Shown here in pieces: positions 22,716-34,012 of a stretch of 64,000 nucleotides of DNA. The notes under the pieces were generated by a model, which was given only the letters and a program-made list of their open reading frames with translations, was not told where the DNA came from and made no database searches. The position numbers and the translations under genes were made by a program. Position 1 is the first letter of the stretch; each line of letters begins with the position of its first letter. Source of the DNA: Phascolarctos cinereus (lineage: Eukaryota > Chordata > Mammalia > Diprotodontia > Phascolarctidae); the NCBI RefSeq assembly GCF_002099425.1, contig NW_018344024.1, forward strand, positions 2,728,001-2,792,000, written 5' to 3'.

Positions 22716-24954
22716 TACCATTCTTTTTTAACAGCAAAGGCAGTATTTCTTTACATAGCAAAAAGTGGAAGGGGGCCAAGGGAGGAAGTTATGTTCATGT
22801 TGTGGCAGGACAAGTATCAACACGATATCTATGGTGGATGTATATATATCAATTACATGTTCTATAAAACCTTGTCATAGCAAGGGCTTTTTTTCATGTT
22901 TCCTCTCACTTTTCATCCAGAGAGATAAAAAGCATAGTGGATTTAGGGGGGAATGGAAGAAAGGATCCTTCATTCTGTAGTGGTTCTTTAATGGTTCTCT
23001 TTGGGTAGAAACACGTGGGAGCTATATGTGTTAAACTATTTCCATGATTTTAGAATCCCTAGACAATTTTGTCCTTTGTTCCCCTTTGTGAATCTGAATC
23101 ACAAACAAAACAAAACAAAAACTATAATTGGACTTCCCAAGGCCAAGGAATAATAGCAGCCAAGCAGAGAAGTAATGGAATATTCTGGAGAAGCATAGGA
23201 AAGTTACAATAGATTCTTCAAGTGGTCCAAGAGGGTGGTTCATGGAAACCACCATTCTTGAAATTCTGTCTTCAGATTTCCTAGCAAAAGCATTATCCTC
23301 TTCTAACAAGAGAATGGAGATTTCAATGATAGCTTTGAGTATCGTCTTATGAATAACTCTAAGTTTGAGAGTTTACAGAATAAATCATTCCAGGGAAAAG
23401 AAATTTTCTGAGGATTGCCCTTCTCAGAGAGAGAAGAGAATCACTCATGTGGCCCACAGACCTGAATCATTTTATTTTATGCATTTTCTATGGGGTACAC
23501 CTACGCTTGATGCAATTATTAGAGTTATTTCTTGGGGAAGTAAAGCTCTTGACTTTATGTCTTCTCCTTAAATAAATTATTGAGAAAGTTCAGGCCCAAT
23601 GGGAATGACATTACTTGCTGGTCAGTCATGATCTTTATTTCCTTTCTGGGTGAGTCAAAACAATAGGACAGCAAAGAGTTAGGAAGAATTAGGCAGGGCA
23701 TTATGAAAAAGTGGGACCTACCAGTTGCATTGACAGTTTATGACTCCTATGAGCCTTTTGCATTTTATGCTTTTTTTTCCCTAGGAAATAAATTGTCCTT
23801 TAGCTAATGTCGTGTCTCCCTAAAGCACATGTTCAGGATCTGGGGTCCTTGTTATCCACATTTTTAGAGACGAATATACATTATAACTGATGATTTTCCA
23901 GAAGTAAACTCTGATTGAATTTGTTTGAGACAAGGATATTGACCTTATAGAATATTTGCCAAAATTGGATCCTGTTCATGAAATCCTTGGGTTTAGAAGT
24001 CTGTTGGCTACAGTGATGAATACCATTCCCAAAAACCTTTTACAGAGGCAGACCTCAGAGGGGTTTCCTGTAAAGTTACAGGAATTTGTAATAACTGTAG
24101 ACTCTGTGTATGATCATCATACAGCAAAGGATAATTGGGCAGTTATCAAAAAACAGTTTATCTGAAACTTTTACTTTGAGGACCCAGCAGGTCCTGGTGG
24201 ATCTAGGCATATAAAGTAGCAAGTTGTCACAGCAGGTCAGCAGAAAAGTCTAATCTTGCTTTGTGCATTGTGAAAGAGTTATGATAAAATCATTAAGAGT
24301 ATAACTTTAATGGAAAGCAATAAAAATATTAAAGGGACCTAAAAAGAAATAAAGATGAGAGGAAGTAGAATCATAAGTTTGCAGGAGATTGTATTCATAT
24401 CATATGAATATATAGTTTTTGTAGTCGAAATGCTGGCAAGTTGATCAGCATCATGAAGGAGAAAGCAGGATGCTCTAGTTACAGGAGAGGGAGATTCACA
24501 AGAAATTGTATTTCTTTTAATGATTGCTTACGTTTGGTCAGAATCCGTGTGCATTGTCTTTAGATGCATGATATGCTTCATTTTATTCTTTTGTAAAGCT
24601 GATTGCATAAAGAAAAAATATCTTGAAGTGTGTAAACATGAGGTGTGATTATGTGAGTACACATAATAACTTGCCTTTGTGCAAGAGAAGTGAGGCTTGG
24701 TTTTCAAGATGTTAGCAAAATACATTCAACATCTGGTATGATTGTACTGTCCTTCACAGTTGAGCTCACATTTTAAATTCCTAAAAGGCAGAAAAAAATT
24801 ACATGTTAAATCATGCCATGTTATAAGAATGAATGATTCAGTGGAAATACTATCCTACATGTTGCAAGGTAAAATACTATTTTCTTGTACTCTAGCTGGG
24901 CATATTAACCCTACCTTGACACACTGCCAAGCAGTATTGTTTTCCTATATCAGA
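22716..24954. other. Unassigned sequence
   Basis: About 2.2 kb without a recognised repeat. It includes the open stretch at 23,935-24,165, listed separately. Confidence 0.5.
23935..24165 (+). other. Unidentified open stretch, possibly a decayed coding or retrocopied fragment
   Basis: An uninterrupted frame of about 77 codons encodes a peptide that looks more protein-like than most short frames here: IEYLPKLDPVHEILGFRSLL near its start and LQEFVITVDSVYDHHTAKDN towards its end, followed by a stop. No ATG opens it and I do not recognise the family. In the sequence just upstream, another frame reads AHVQDLGSLLSTFLETNIHY (about 23,825-23,885), which would fit a frame-shifted continuation of the same protein. 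A chance open frame of this length is quite possible in 64 kb, so the call is weak. Confidence 0.25.
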
Positions 24955-25080
24955 GTATAGGCTCTGTGAAGGCTTGTTGAACTTGCATATTTAGATTTCA
25001 GTGCTTAGCACAGGTTCTGGCACATCATGGGCTCTAAATCTTATTCAGTCATTCATTCACTTTGTTTATTCATTCATTCA
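24955..25080 (+). repeat. LINE-2 3' end fragment
   Basis: GCTCTGTGAAGGCTTGTTG, CAGTGCTTAGCACAGGTTCT, GGCACATCATGGGCTC and then ATTC repeats follow the L2 3' end. Confidence 0.65.
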
Positions 25081-26250
25081 TGGCTCAACCTGAACTGAAA
25101 GTAACTGTGAAAAGGATAGACTCTGATATGATGGATCCACCAAAAATCACATTGCTGTCCCATACTAAAAATAATAATAGAATACTTTCAACAACACTAG
25201 AATTTGTCATAAATAATGTCAGATTAATTAAGTTAGACAAGTATACCAAGATGAATGGTAAAAATGAATGTGACTCACATGCTTGGCATGAGTTTTTTCC
25301 TCATCTGTCAACAAAATTTTCCTAAGGCAGCTTTTAGGTGCCCTTTTAATTGCATTCCCAAAAATATTATTGTCATCCACTTTGGGATTTGCTTTCATTT
25401 CCCAACTCCCTTTCTTCCCTAAACCTATCCTATATGGATTGTTTAAATGTTAACCAGGCTTATGTCTGCAACAACTTATAAAATATAGAGATATAATTAA
25501 TGTGTAGTAAATGCAGCTAGACTGTGATATTGTTGCTGCCAGTGTAATGTGTAATAAAATGCATTCTTAATTATTTCCTATTAGCATAGGATCATGGCAG
25601 TCCTTTCCTAGTTATGACTCTATCACGTTTCCCAGTTATGACTCTACCAAATGCCTTTTCAAAGAAGCATAAATACAACAAAGATATTAGGTGACAGATC
25701 ACAATATGGCAGCTGTTTCGAGAAAAGTTATAATCTCCATTTAAAAGGCCTCACATGAGAATTCTTATCACCCTCATCCTATTTGGCATTTTGTGAAACT
25801 CAACATTCAATGTGTCTACCTCACTTGCTCCATTACTAGACATAATAAGGCATCTATTTGTGATATGCCTATGCCCAAACCAGAAAGATGGGCTTCTATT
25901 ACCTCCAAAAAAAAGACATACATCCAGTTTTATTTTTAAATTCTCTATTGAGTGGGTGTGAAATACTTGCTACTCCTGGTCCTGTCAATATTTAATTCAC
26001 CAGCATTTCTGACTGGCTGTCAGACAAATGAAAGGTATCACAACATGTGCCACTTTCTATTCCATCATGTGTATTCCAATTATCTTGTCACTAGTCAATA
26101 AAAAAACTAATTTTTGAGTAACCCTTACTAATTAGCAGCTTTCACCCTGGTGCAAAGCGTAGTAAGTAGGCTTGTGCCACCTGCCAGCAAAAGATTTTTG
26201 TTTGGATGCTGCCATTCTTTTTGAAAGATAATTATTGGAAATGGATATGC
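25081..26250. other. Unassigned sequence
   Basis: No recognised repeat. A tandem echo, CTAGTTATGACTCTA and CCAGTTATGACTCTA, lies near 25,608-25,647. Confidence 0.5.
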
Positions 26251-26400
26251 ATAATATATAATATATATATATACATGTGTGTATGTGTATACACACATGT
26301 ATATATACACATAGACATACAAACACACACCATATGTATATAAACACATTTGTATATAGATATATGCATATTTATACATAAATGTATGTATGTATGTGCA
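26251..26400. repeat. Impure (TA)n/(CA)n microsatellite
   Basis: TATATA, GTGTGTA and CACACA units are mixed over about 150 bases. Confidence 0.85.
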
Positions 26401-26639
26401 AATATATACACATAGATTCAAGTCTTCTTGAACAAAAATAAAGTCAGTTGAAGATATATGTGTCACTTCATGAGTAGAAAGGACAAAGTTCCTAGTATTC
26501 AAGTTTTTATTTAAAAAATAGTTTTACAATTATTGATCAGTAGTCAACAGAAATGGGAAGTGCCTAATCTCTCTTCTTCCTTTGCAAATATAAGACATAA
26601 CTGTTTTTGGGAATAGAAGTGAGGAGGATGAATTACTGT

Positions 26640-26895
26640 TCTTTGTTAATCATAACCCTAATAATCATAATAATAGTAATTATTCAGTATTTTTTAGGTT
26701 TATAAAGTACTGTATATATGTTATCTTGTTTGAACCTCACAACAACCCTGACAGGAAGATGGTTTTATTATCATGTGCTACGTATGGGAGAGCTCAGGCT
26801 AAGAGAGTTTAGTGAATTACCCAGAGTAATAGTATCTGAAGCAATTTTTTAATTTAAGTCATCCAGGTCCCAAGTTCAGCATTCTGTGCACTATA
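26640..26895 (-). repeat. Mar1-type CORE-SINE
   Basis: GTTATCTTGTTTGAACCTCA, CAACAACCCTGACAGGAAGA, then GTCATCCAGGTCCCAAGTTC and TGCACTATACCACC match the marsupial Mar1 layout, read from tail to head. Confidence 0.8.
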
Positions 26896-27774
26896 CCACC
26901 AGATTTGTGTTCTCTCTATATGCATGGGAACAGGGTCCCATTTGTGTTCTGTGAATAGAACACAGGGGACTTGAATCTCTTCACCATTGGTCCATGTCAG
27001 GCAAGAAGATGCAGCCTTGAAACCGTATTTTTCAGGCATAACAGATTTTTTTTTTCCCTTGTGAAATATCTATAGTCTGGTGGTTGTAAATGTTCTTGAA
27101 AACAGGGTTTTCAAAGAGCAGACTAATTTCAAAAAGTACGTTATTTCTTACTCCATTTCTTACATTTCTCCAAGTCAAGGAGCCCTGCCTTTTCAGCTTA
27201 GTATTCTATTCTATCATTAAAATTTGTTTTGTAGTGAAATCATGATAGAACCCAAAATTATTTCTTTCTAGAAAATGGCCATTTCCTGTGAAACTGGGAT
27301 ATTAAAAGAAAAAGGCTTGCTCTACTTGATTCTAAGGTTTTTGGGTTAGAGGGTGAAACCTAATAAACTTAACAGGAAAATCTCTGGATTTACATAGTAA
27401 TAGTGGGAGAATTTCTTCCATCACTGCATACAAACAGCATTATTACATTCTGTCCAAATGGGGCTCAAAAGATACCATTATCATTTCTGACAACTCTTTC
27501 ATAGCGACAGATTATAATTCTTCAGCTCACTGAGATTTCTTCTATAACTGAAAGATGAACTGGGAAGTTGAACCAGTGACCTCAAGAAGGCCATCAGATT
27601 TAAGGAACATTTTTTTGCCTAATGTCTGCATAGACTCTAGAATAAACTTTCAGTGTTTAAAACTATTCTTTTGAGAAAGGAGATTATCTCTCCTGTGCAA
27701 TTAGAATATACACATTTCTCAGTGCACAATGGAAAATTTCACTCTATATATTTTTCCTAGAGTTCATATTAAAG
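26896..27774. other. Unassigned sequence with a short inverted repeat
   Basis: TGTGTTCT and AGAACACA are separated by six bases near 26,943-26,964. There is no recognised repeat otherwise. Confidence 0.5.
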
Positions 27775-27957
27775 CCAGTTGATTCATTCATTACATATAA
27801 ACTCTGAGAGCAGGGATTATCTTTTTTGCCTTTGTATTCATAGTGATTAACATATTATTTGGCACATATGTGTTTCAGTTTATTAACATTAGTAAAATAT
27901 TTATTTTAAACAATATTCATTCATTCATTCATTCATTCATTCATTCATTCATTCAAA
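27775..27957 (+). repeat. LINE-2 3' end plus (ATTC)n
   Basis: AACTCTGAGAGCAGGGATTA, GCCTTTGTATTCATAGTG and ATTATTTGGCACATATG follow the L2 3' end, with an ATTC tetranucleotide run at about 27,914-27,955. Confidence 0.7.
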
Positions 27958-28093
27958 CCAGTCAGCTCAGTTAAAACATAGTATTGAGTTTACAATTCAG
28001 GGGTCAATTTACATTTGTTATACTTACGAAGAGGGAAAACCTGTTCAAATTCCATAGGTTGCTATAGGGTCCAGACCTAATGATGACTAGTAT

Positions 28094-28165
28094 ACAGGAT
28101 ATACCAAAAGTCTTGGTACTATTTTGAGCTTTATTATTTTAAACTATAATAGGATAACCCAAATT
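28094..28165. mobile_element. Possible mariner-type MITE remnant
   Basis: It opens ACAGGATATACCAAAAGTCT and continues to a T/A-rich centre near 28,130. The right arm is a decayed reverse complement (TTTTAAACTATAATAGGATA). It resembles the short palindromic mariner-derived elements whose ends read ACAGGGTGTCCCAAAAGTCT. The flanking TA on the left fits the target preference of that group. Confidence 0.4.
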
Positions 28166-28237
28166 TTCACACACCAATTGTTCACAAGGGAATGAAGCCA
28201 AAAAACTATGGATATTCTATGCTATACATCACTAAAG

Positions 28238-28425
28238 TAAGCTTTGTAATGGAGTCTTGGATGTGGAGTCAGGGGATCTAGGTTCAAATTCTAGGACTTC
28301 TACACACATGCCTGGGAAAGTCACTATAACCTCTTTGGGCTTCGTTTCCTACCAATAAGATGTGATGGTAGGACCAGGTAACGTTCAAGATCTTTTCTTA
28401 TTCTAAACCTATGATCTATGTGATT
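28238..28425 (+). repeat. MIR-like SINE with an L3/CR1-like tail
   Basis: GGAGTCAGGGGATCTAGGTT, TCACTATAACCTCTTTGGGC, then GATGGTAGGACCAGGTAACG and CTATGATCTATGTGATT. The tail resembles the CR1/L3 3' end. Confidence 0.7.
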
Positions 28426-29235
28426 ATTACAAAGTATTGAAAAGTTCATAGACCATGACTAATTTGAGTAAATTAAGGTGTTCAGATGAAATGTGAGGTA
28501 AAGGAAAGTTTAGAGAATGTAATCTCAGTTGAATAATAAAGTTGCAAACTAGAATGCAGAGTATTGAAAAGTAACTGATAGAAGACAAAGTGGAGGCAAA
28601 ATGGACAGACAGCTCCCTCACCCCAGTGAGTTTGATTTAAAAATAGAGGAGAAGAGTAGCAAGGTAACTTGTGGAGATAATAAGATTGAGTGACTTTTTT
28701 TTTAAAGGTAGAGGTGAGCAAAAGTAAGTGGATAAGAATGTCAATAGTCAAGAATATTACACATAAGTAAATCAATACTCTTTGGGTTTATCCATGAGTA
28801 CAACATAGGTCTTGAATACAAACAATTTAAATGAACATTAAATTAGGCCCAGAATATATTATATACACTTGATAAATGGGATAGCATTTTTAATATACCT
28901 AATATTTCCCGTGGATCAAAACCTTCCCTTTAAAATGTTCAGTTTTTTTGTCTGGTAATATAATATGGCTATTGGTTAATAAATGCTGTAATATGCAATC
29001 TATTTTACACGTTTCGTGGTCTAAAATTCTGATAATTTTCTTTTTTAATTATAAATTGTTTTCCTCAATGACTTCAAAATCTACATTGATAAATAATCTA
29101 AAATCCTAACCTCATACTATCCTTAATTTTTTCAGCTGTAGTAACCTCATGAATATATCTCATCTACCAATGCCACATCTCAGATAATATCATCGATTGT
29201 ATCAACATACTCATTTCCATCATCCCTAACATAAC
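28426..29235. other. Unassigned AT-rich sequence
   Basis: I see nothing recognisable here. Confidence 0.5.
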
Positions 29236-29469
29236 AATCTTTCCTTATATTATTTTTAAATTTAATTTGTTTTATTCTGAACTTAAGAAATAAAAAAAAG
29301 TTTTTCCATATCATAGTAGAATGGAAAAAAAAAGATTGTGAATGAAACTGCAAATCTGTTATGTACAACTTGGTGTTCTTTTTAAACATATAAAAAAGTT
29401 ATCATATAACTTTCCTTTTTTCCCTTTTTTTTTGCCTCCTTAGAGATGGCTACTATTACTCAGACACAC

Positions 29470-29500
<31 letters not shown>

Positions 29501-29700
29501 AGTGTGCATATATACATATACATACATATATGTTTATATACATGTGTGTGCATGCATATATATGTGTATGCATGTATATGTACAGTAGTAAGACCTTCTG
29601 TTTATCAATTCTTTCTCTGGATGTAGATAGCATTTTCCTTCATATATCTTTTAGAGACAATTTGGGTATTTATCTTTACAAATGCATTTGCTTGAAGTGA
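29236..29700 (-). mobile_element. L1-type LINE 3' UTR fragment with microsatellite
   Basis: TTGTTTTATTCTGAACTTAA, GAAACTGCAAATCTGTTATG and, after a TA/TG microsatellite (about 29,466-29,590), TTTCTCTGGATGTAGATAGC follow the 3' UTR of an older marsupial LINE read in reverse. A shorter piece of the same kind lies at 44,272-44,400. Confidence 0.6.
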
Positions 29701-31344
29701 CTTTTCTATTCTATTCCTTGATTTTTATTTTAAACATGTCTTACATTTTTGAAAAATCAATATCAATAATGCAGATATTTAAAACTCATTTTATTAAAAA
29801 AGCAAAAATTGTCCTCAAAATGTTGCTTCTAAAATTGAATTTCCAAATATATACAAAATACATGCTCAGTTAATTTGAGTTATGTCATTATAATCCTTTT
29901 ATTTCATATTTTCATTGAGTCCCTGAGTGACACTTGGGAAATATACTTCGATAGAATGTGAAGTCCGCATTAAATACTAATTTAAAACTAATTCCACCCT
30001 GGATGGAAGCCTGTAATTTCCATGGACGGCAACAACTACATTCTTTGCATTTGGTAAGGGAAAATGTCTTAAATACTATCTGTTATAAAGAAAAAAAATC
30101 ATTACAAAGATAAAATTTAATTCCAATAGCAGATTTTGAAAAAAAATATTATTTTTTCAGTTTTAACTTTATGTTATATCTCATTATAACCCAAATACAC
30201 TCAATTATAAGGACTAGAAAAAGAAGTTAAACTGAATTGTAATATTTTTTTCCTCTATATTGCTTTTACTTTTAAAATGTCTTACTTGGCAAATGCAACA
30301 TCTTCATTAACCCTTGAAAAATTTCAATTTTATATTGATTTCATCTACATTTTTAGTTCTCTTTACACTTTTAATGAAAAAAAACTTATTTTCTATAAGA
30401 TATCATGTAAGTAGTCATAAATATGTAATTTGTTTTCATTAACTTTACTTATTTTCCAAAATAAAAGGAATTGATTCTATAATAGCAGATATAGTATAGA
30501 GGTAGTATATTTATAGAGAAAGAAAAGATAAAAGAATGGCTTTCTTTAAAACTATCGAGTATTTGACCAGATGGAACAGAGTCCTAAAAGGACTTTTTAT
30601 TAATTTTCTTTGAACAATTCTTCATCTAGTTGATCTATTTTAAGTGTCACAAACATGTTTTCTTTAAGAAACTTAAATGTTATATACAATTTCTAATATA
30701 TGAGTAGTACTAAGGCAAGAATGTTTGGGGCAAATAGTGCCTCACTGACAAAAAAAAAATACCAGTGTGCATAGCATGACAGAGAGCTGAGTGATTTGTG
30801 ATTAATGAGTTCTTTAAGGTGTAGCAGAATGAAGTAGTAGATACTGTCAGAAATTTTTTGTTTGAATCCTTCAAATATTTACCAAATAATAATAATAGGG
30901 AAGCCAATCTCCAAATCATTGGACACATTTATTTTCAAATATTTAATATTGAAGATAATGTTGATAATGATTGTGAGTAAAACAAAAATGATAAACGTAA
31001 CTAACATTTTTATAACATTTAAAAATTTTCTAATTTCATTTAAAAAAAATTGACAGGTGATTATAAAACTGAGGCTGAGACGTTAAGTGACTTGCTCAGA
31101 GTGCATAGCTAATAAATGTGAAGATATATCAAAACTAGGTATTCTCAACTCTCAAGATATTGACTATTCCATGTTGTTGTTACAATATAATATTCTTCTA
31201 CATTCTTTGTTTCTTTGTTTGTTTTAGTTGTTTGCTTACACATGTCTAATTCATTGTAAATTATCCCCTTAGGGTAAGATTGCCACGCCTGTCTTCAAAT
31301 TTTATGATTCTGTCCCTGTGAAAGAAATCTTTTTTTTTTCCATT
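29701..31344. other. Unassigned AT-rich sequence
   Basis: About 1.6 kb, very A+T-rich. I saw no family or coding signal. Confidence 0.5.
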
Positions 31345-31590
31345 TCAGAGGCAACATGGTATAATGCATAGAGTCAAGAAGCCCAAGATTCAAGATCTGC
31401 CTTCTGAAATATGCTGACTGGGTAACCATAGGCAAATTAATCATCCTCTCAGTGCTCTACCCAACTTTCTAAGATAATAAGTTTCAGAGAACATGCTAAT
31501 CTAAATTAGTAGAGGGAGTTTTCTCATCTGAGATTCCCTGCATTAATGAAATTAGAGGTCCTTTTCTGATCCCATTGACCTATTCATTAA
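31345..31590 (+). repeat. Marsupial CORE-SINE
   Basis: GCAACATGGTATAATGCATA, TGGGTAACCATAGGCAAATT, then AAGTTTCAGAGAACATGCTA and TAGTAGAGGGAGTTTTCTCA follow a common marsupial SINE pattern. Confidence 0.7.
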
Positions 31591-31830
31591 CCTACATACA
31601 TAAATTGACATATGTGTCTTAGCAGGCAGATTAACTGCCAAATATTTGATGCCTTGGGTCATTATTTCATTTTAAACAAAACATATCTTCCTAATACATA
31701 ATCACAATTTTAGAATGGAAAGGAAGTTTTGGTATAGTTTATTCAACCAAGTTTACCTCAGATATAAGACAAAATGAAACAAAACTTTTGCTTTTTAAAT
31801 ATAGATGCTTTTATCTATCTATACAGTATA
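31591..31830. other. Unassigned sequence
   Basis: Nothing recognised. Confidence 0.4.
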
Positions 31831-31930
31831 TGTGCTTACATGTATATTGCACAACATATATGTGTGCATGTGTAGATATATACATACATATGTGTATATT
31901 GTGTGTGTATACACACATATGTATTCTCAG
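31831..31930. repeat. Impure (TG)n/(TA)n microsatellite
   Basis: Mixed TGTGTA, CATATA and CACACA units. Confidence 0.8.
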
Positions 31931-32071
31931 TATATGTGCACTATCTAAAGTAGCTGCCCTTGATACATCTTTGTTACCTGGAAAGGACAAACGACACCTT
32001 AGCTACTGAAAGCATTGGTAAATGTGACTGCTAAGCTATTTTTATTAATATATAAATGATCTTTAGTAATA

Positions 32072-32315
32072 CAAGTAGCAGTACATTGGTTAGATTCCTA
32101 GACTTTTAGTCATGAAGACCACAGTTCAAATATAGCCTCAGACACTGACTAGCTGTGTGACCCTGGGCAAGTCAATTAACTTGATTGTCTTATTTTGTTC
32201 ATCTGTAAAATGGAGAAATAACAGTTCTTGATGACAAAGGTGGTTTGAGGACTGCATAAGATAATAATTATAAAGTGTTTTGCAAACTTTAAGGCACTAT
32301 AAAAGCACTAGGTTT
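32072..32315 (+). repeat. Mar1-type CORE-SINE
   Basis: GCCTCAGACACTGACTAGCT, GTGTGACCCTGGGCAAGTCA, ATCTGTAAAATGGAG and GTTTTGCAAACTTTAAGGCA are in Mar1 order. It runs directly into the triplet repeat. Confidence 0.85.
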
Positions 32316-32363
<48 letters not shown>

Positions 32364-32412
32364 AACTACTACTACTTCTACCACCACCACCACCACCACC
32401 ACCACCATCACC
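32316..32412. repeat. (TAC)n / (ACC)n triplet microsatellite
   Basis: About 60 bases of TAC units with two variants, followed by about 30 bases of ACC units. It sits at the 3' end of the SINE, where tails often seed such arrays. Confidence 0.95.
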
Positions 32413-32539
32413 ACTGCTGTGAAAGCAATAATTTTTCCTCTGTTATTTTTTTTAAAGAAAGTATGGATTGTTCAAACTATTTTCCTATAATATTTGTATA
32501 TTATTAAATCAATGTTATTAAAATAGAAAATGAAATTAT

Positions 32540-33465
32540 TATCATGAATAGGTAATATGGATTAATCAAAACTCTGTCATGCCAAACTAAATGATTTCTT
32601 TTTGAGACAGAGTGTTTATACTAGTAGATCAGCAAGAGACTGTGAATAGTTTACCGAAGTTTTAGTAGAGTATTTTATAAAGAATTTCCTACTGCTTTTT
32701 TTCTGGGGGAAAACAAAAAGCTGCAGGCTAGATAACAATGTAATTATTTGGATAAGAAACTGGTTAAATTAACATACACTAATAGTCATTATTTATTGGA
32801 TATCAATACAGTTGGAAGACTCCAGTCTAATGCTCTGGGCTTCTCAATCTGTTAACTTTTCTTTTTTTTTTTTAGTATCATTGATGAAAACATAGATGGT
32901 TTCATTTCTAATTTGCAGATAACATATATGGAAGGAAATAATTCACTGTTTGTGATGGAATCAAGATACTTAAAATTATTGACAGGTTGAAACAAGTACA
33001 ATATAGATGACATAAGATAATCAAATTAAATAGAAATAAATACAAGGTTTTATAATTGAGTATTTTTAAAAATTAACATTTTATGTACAACATGGAAGAG
33101 ACATGTCCATAAAGTAGTTTATTTAAATGCAATTTTTTTAAAAGTAGAAATTTTAATGAGCTTCAAATAAATCAAATCAATAGTGTGATAGTGTAGAGAC
33201 AAAAATCTTAAATTGTTTTCCCAGAGATACATATTGCCTAAGAATAAGAAGGTGATTACCTCCACCCTCTTCTTTGGCCAGACTGACCACATATAGAGCA
33301 TTGCATTCAATTCTGTATGCCATATTTTTCTTTGAACCTGGATGAGGTCAAGATTATCCAAAAAAGAGGAATAAAATAACTGTATTAATTTCATATCTTA
33401 TGATGAGCCATAGAGGGATAAAAGGATGCTTAGCTTGAAGACATTCTGGAATATATATAATGATG
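32540..33465 (+). mobile_element. CR1/L3-type LINE, reverse transcriptase part (decayed)
   Basis: This follows, in order, the marsupial CR1/L3 LINE reverse transcriptase. CTGTCATGCCAAACTAAATG is near 32,573, CTAGTAGATCAGCAAGAGAC near 32,620, GGATAAGAAACTGGTTAAAT near 32,749 and TTCTAATTTGCAGATAACAT, the degraded catalytic FADD region, near 32,907. CCAGACTGACCACATATAG and CATTCAATTCTGTATGCCAT follow near 33,280-33,325. It continues at 33,717 past a SINE. Many stops show it is old. Confidence 0.7.
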
Positions 33466-33716
33466 TTGTTATTGTTCAGTTGTTTTTAGTCAGGTCCAAT
33501 TCTTTGTTACCTTTTTGGGGGAGTTTCTTGGCAAAGATATTGTAGTGGTTTGCCATTTCCTTGTCCTACTCATTTTACAGATGAGGAAACTGAGGGAAAC
33601 AGGGATAAGTGATTTGTTTAGGTTCTCACATTTAATAAGTATCTAAGATTGAATTTGAGATCAGTTTTTTCAGACTCTAAGCCTGACACTCAACCTATTT
33701 TACCAACTAATCACCA
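33466..33716 (-). repeat. WSINE/Mar1-type CORE-SINE inside the CR1/L3 LINE
   Basis: TTGTTATTGTTCAGTTG, GGCAAAGATATTGTAGTGGT, TTTACAGATGAGGAAACTGA and the head side ending near 33,716. The LINE reads on from 33,465 to 33,717, so the SINE is an insertion. A clean target duplication is not visible. Confidence 0.88.
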
Positions 33717-34012
33717 CATAAAATATGATATCTGTCTTTAAATGTCTGAGGGAATGCATCACGGAATTTTAATCAGACTTATTCAGCTTGATTTCAGAAA
33801 GCACAGATAATAGCAATGAATGCATGTTGCAGAGAAACAGACTTAGTAAAACTTCCTAAAAAAAAACTTCCTTAAAAGTGAAATTAACAGTTTGAGGATC
33901 ATGGGTTAATTCTATGATGAAAGCTTTCAGAAAAAGGTCATATAAGCAATTGTCAGTTACATTTTAATGTAGAGAGAATCCCTTTTCCGGTAAAATTGAC
34001 TTAGAAATTCTA
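33717..34012 (+). mobile_element. CR1/L3-type LINE, 3' end
   Basis: GATATCTGTCTTTAAATGTC, GTTGCAGAGAAACAGACTTA, AAAACTTCCTAAAAAAAAAC and the closing GACTTAGAAATTCTAAGACT match the well-known 3' end of this LINE family. The paralogous tail at 48,340-48,520 is shorter. Confidence 0.72.

Noticed and set aside
27911-27957. CRISPR-like short repeats
   Set aside because: Simple tetranucleotide ATTC repeat with no spacers, in a vertebrate genome.
32280-32507. Open frame with poly-tyrosine and poly-histidine tracts
   Set aside because: It is created by the TAC/ACC triplet array after a SINE; there is no coding context.
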